From: Streptomyces eurythermus
Lineage (GTDB): Bacteria; Actinomycetota; Actinomycetes; Streptomycetales; Streptomycetaceae
Reading direction: 5' to 3'
Assembly (NCBI RefSeq): GCF_014649115.1
Contig: NZ_BMSK01000007.1
Location: 184,375-248,374 of the forward strand
DNA length: 64,000 nucleotides
Below are positions 63,215 to 64,000 of this stretch, piece after piece. The notes beneath the pieces were generated by a model. It worked only from the letters and a program-made list of their open reading frames with translations. It was not told the DNA's origin and did not search any database. Within the stretch, counting starts at the first letter, position 1; the number at the start of each line of letters is the position of its first letter. The translations under genes were made by a program, and so were the position numbers.

Positions 63215-64000
63215 TCAGACGTTCCGGAAGCGGTTGATGGCGTCGATGTGCTGGTCGCGCAGCTCCGGATCGCGCACGCCGAGGCCTTCCTCGGGCGCCA
63301 GGCACAGGACGCCGACCTTGCCCTGGTGCAGGTTGCGGTGGACGTCGTAGGCGGCCTGGCCGGTGTCCTCCAGGGAGTACGTCTTCGACAGGGTGGGGTG
63401 GATCTTGCCCTTGGCGATGAGGCGGTTGGCCTCGTAGGCCTCGCGGTAGTTGGCGAAGTGCGAGCCGATGATCCGCTTCAGGGACATCCACAGGTAGCGG
63501 TTGTCGTACTCGTGCATGTAGCCCGAGGTCGAGGCGCAGGTGGTGATGGTGCCGCCCTTGCGGGTGACGTAGACCGAGGCGCCGAAGGTCTCGCGGCCGG
63601 GGTGCTCGAAGACGATGTCGATGTCCTCGCCGCCGGTGAGTTCGCGGATGCGCTTGCCGAAGCGCTTCCACTCCTTGGGGTCCTGGGTGTGCTCGTCCTT
63701 CCAGAACCTGTAGCCCTCGGCGCTGCGGTCGATGATCGCCGTGGCGCCCATCTTCCGGCAGATCTCCGCCTTCTGGGGCGAGGAGACGACGCAGATCGGG
63801 TTGGCGCCGCCGGCGAGCGCGAACTGCGTGGCGTAACTGCCGAGTCCGCCGCTCGCACCCCAGATCAGGACGTTGTCGCCCTGCTTCATCGCGGCACCGT
63901 TGCGGGAGACCAGCTGGCGGTAGGCGGTGGAGTTCACCAGGCCCGGGGCCGCGGCCTCCTCCCAGGTGAGGTGCTTCGGCTTCGGCATCAGCTGGTTCGT
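63215..64000 (-). CDS. ccrA: Crotonyl-CoA carboxylase/reductase (5' truncated)
   Basis: The C-terminal 261 residues; the start lies right of the window and the frame stays open to base 64000. The NADP-binding motif WGASGGLGSYATQFA and TITTCASTSGYMHEYDNRYLWMSLKRI are characteristic of Ccr. It reductively carboxylates crotonyl-CoA to ethylmalonyl-CoA, the committed step, and its product is the substrate of the mutase downstream. It also makes extender units for polyketides. Confidence 0.93.
   Translation of the reverse strand, partial: TNQLMPKPKHLTWEEAAAPGLVNSTAYRQLVSRNGAAMKQGDNVLIWGASGGLGSYATQFALAGGANPICVVSSPQKAEICRKMGATAIIDRSAEGYRFWKDEHTQDPKEWKRFGKRIRELTGGEDIDIVFEHPGRETFGASVYVTRKGGTITTCASTSGYMHEYDNRYLWMSLKRIIGSHFANYREAYEANRLIAKGKIHPTLSKTYSLEDTGQAAYDVHRNLHQGKVGVLCLAPEEGLGVRDPELRDQHIDAINRFRNV

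Overview
The window is high-GC actinobacterial DNA, most likely a Streptomyces chromosome. Third codon positions are almost all G or C, GTG and TTG starts are common, operons overlap by ATGA or TGATG, and the families are typical of the genus (PucR regulator, Ada/AlkA fusion, ethylmalonyl-CoA pathway, FHA and kinase genes). No rRNA, tRNA, CRISPR array, insertion sequence or prophage was seen. Family calls come from reading motifs in the translated sequence; no database search was possible.

1-8626: a pyrimidine/hydantoin catabolic locus, all on the + strand. It holds two paralogous N-carbamoyl amidohydrolases (the first cut by the window edge), a class III aminotransferase, a PucR regulator, dihydropyrimidinase, an F420-type luciferase-like oxidoreductase and an NCS1 nucleobase transporter. 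Together they would import and reductively degrade a pyrimidine or related ring.

8739-26256: an accessory, conflict-like region. A tightly coupled trio (8739-14364) encodes a 1401-residue CHAT (caspase-like) protein, a protein with a C-terminal ParS/MbcA-like toxin-binding domain, and a RES-domain NAD-consuming toxin homologue. A perfect 24-bp hairpin separates it from a convergent group: a coiled-coil membrane protein, a vWA-like lipoprotein and a helical protein. Next come an NrdG-like radical SAM protein, a macro-domain protein, a membrane-anchored Ser/Thr kinase, a coiled-coil protein, a ClpA/B-type AAA+ ATPase and a zinc-ribbon/FHA protein. I infer one or two regulated defence or stress systems.

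26289-33524: mixed genes: a secreted protein, lipoate-protein ligase family, gamma-glutamyltransferase family, inositol monophosphatase family, a phytoene-dehydrogenase-like flavoprotein and a macro-domain deacetylase. About 700 bp of degenerate GC-rich tandem repeats follow.

34253-49181: a probable natural-product cluster built on an isocyanide synthase (PvcA/IsnA type) and a PvcB-type Fe(II)/2-oxoglutarate oxygenase. It also holds a LysR regulator, two styrene-monooxygenase-like flavoproteins, two luciferase-like oxidoreductases, a cupin, an MFS exporter, a two-domain rhodanese, an SDR, a SufS-like cysteine desulfurase homologue and a bicovalent-flavin (BBE-type) oxidase. The sulfur pair suggests an isonitrile-derived sulfur product such as an isothiocyanate; the epoxidases suggest oxidation of a vinyl isonitrile.

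49335-56327: housekeeping and DNA repair: a methylenetetrahydrofolate-reductase-like protein, Ada/AlkA, Ogt, a sirtuin, an orphan ribbon-helix-helix protein, Nudix, an ADP-ribosylglycohydrolase and glycerate kinase. The 56328-56822 gap holds repeated hairpins.

56823-64000: - strand core metabolism: pssA and psd (phosphatidylethanolamine synthesis), then the ethylmalonyl-CoA pathway operon read from the right edge (ccr, ecm, mcl, mch-like, mcd-like).
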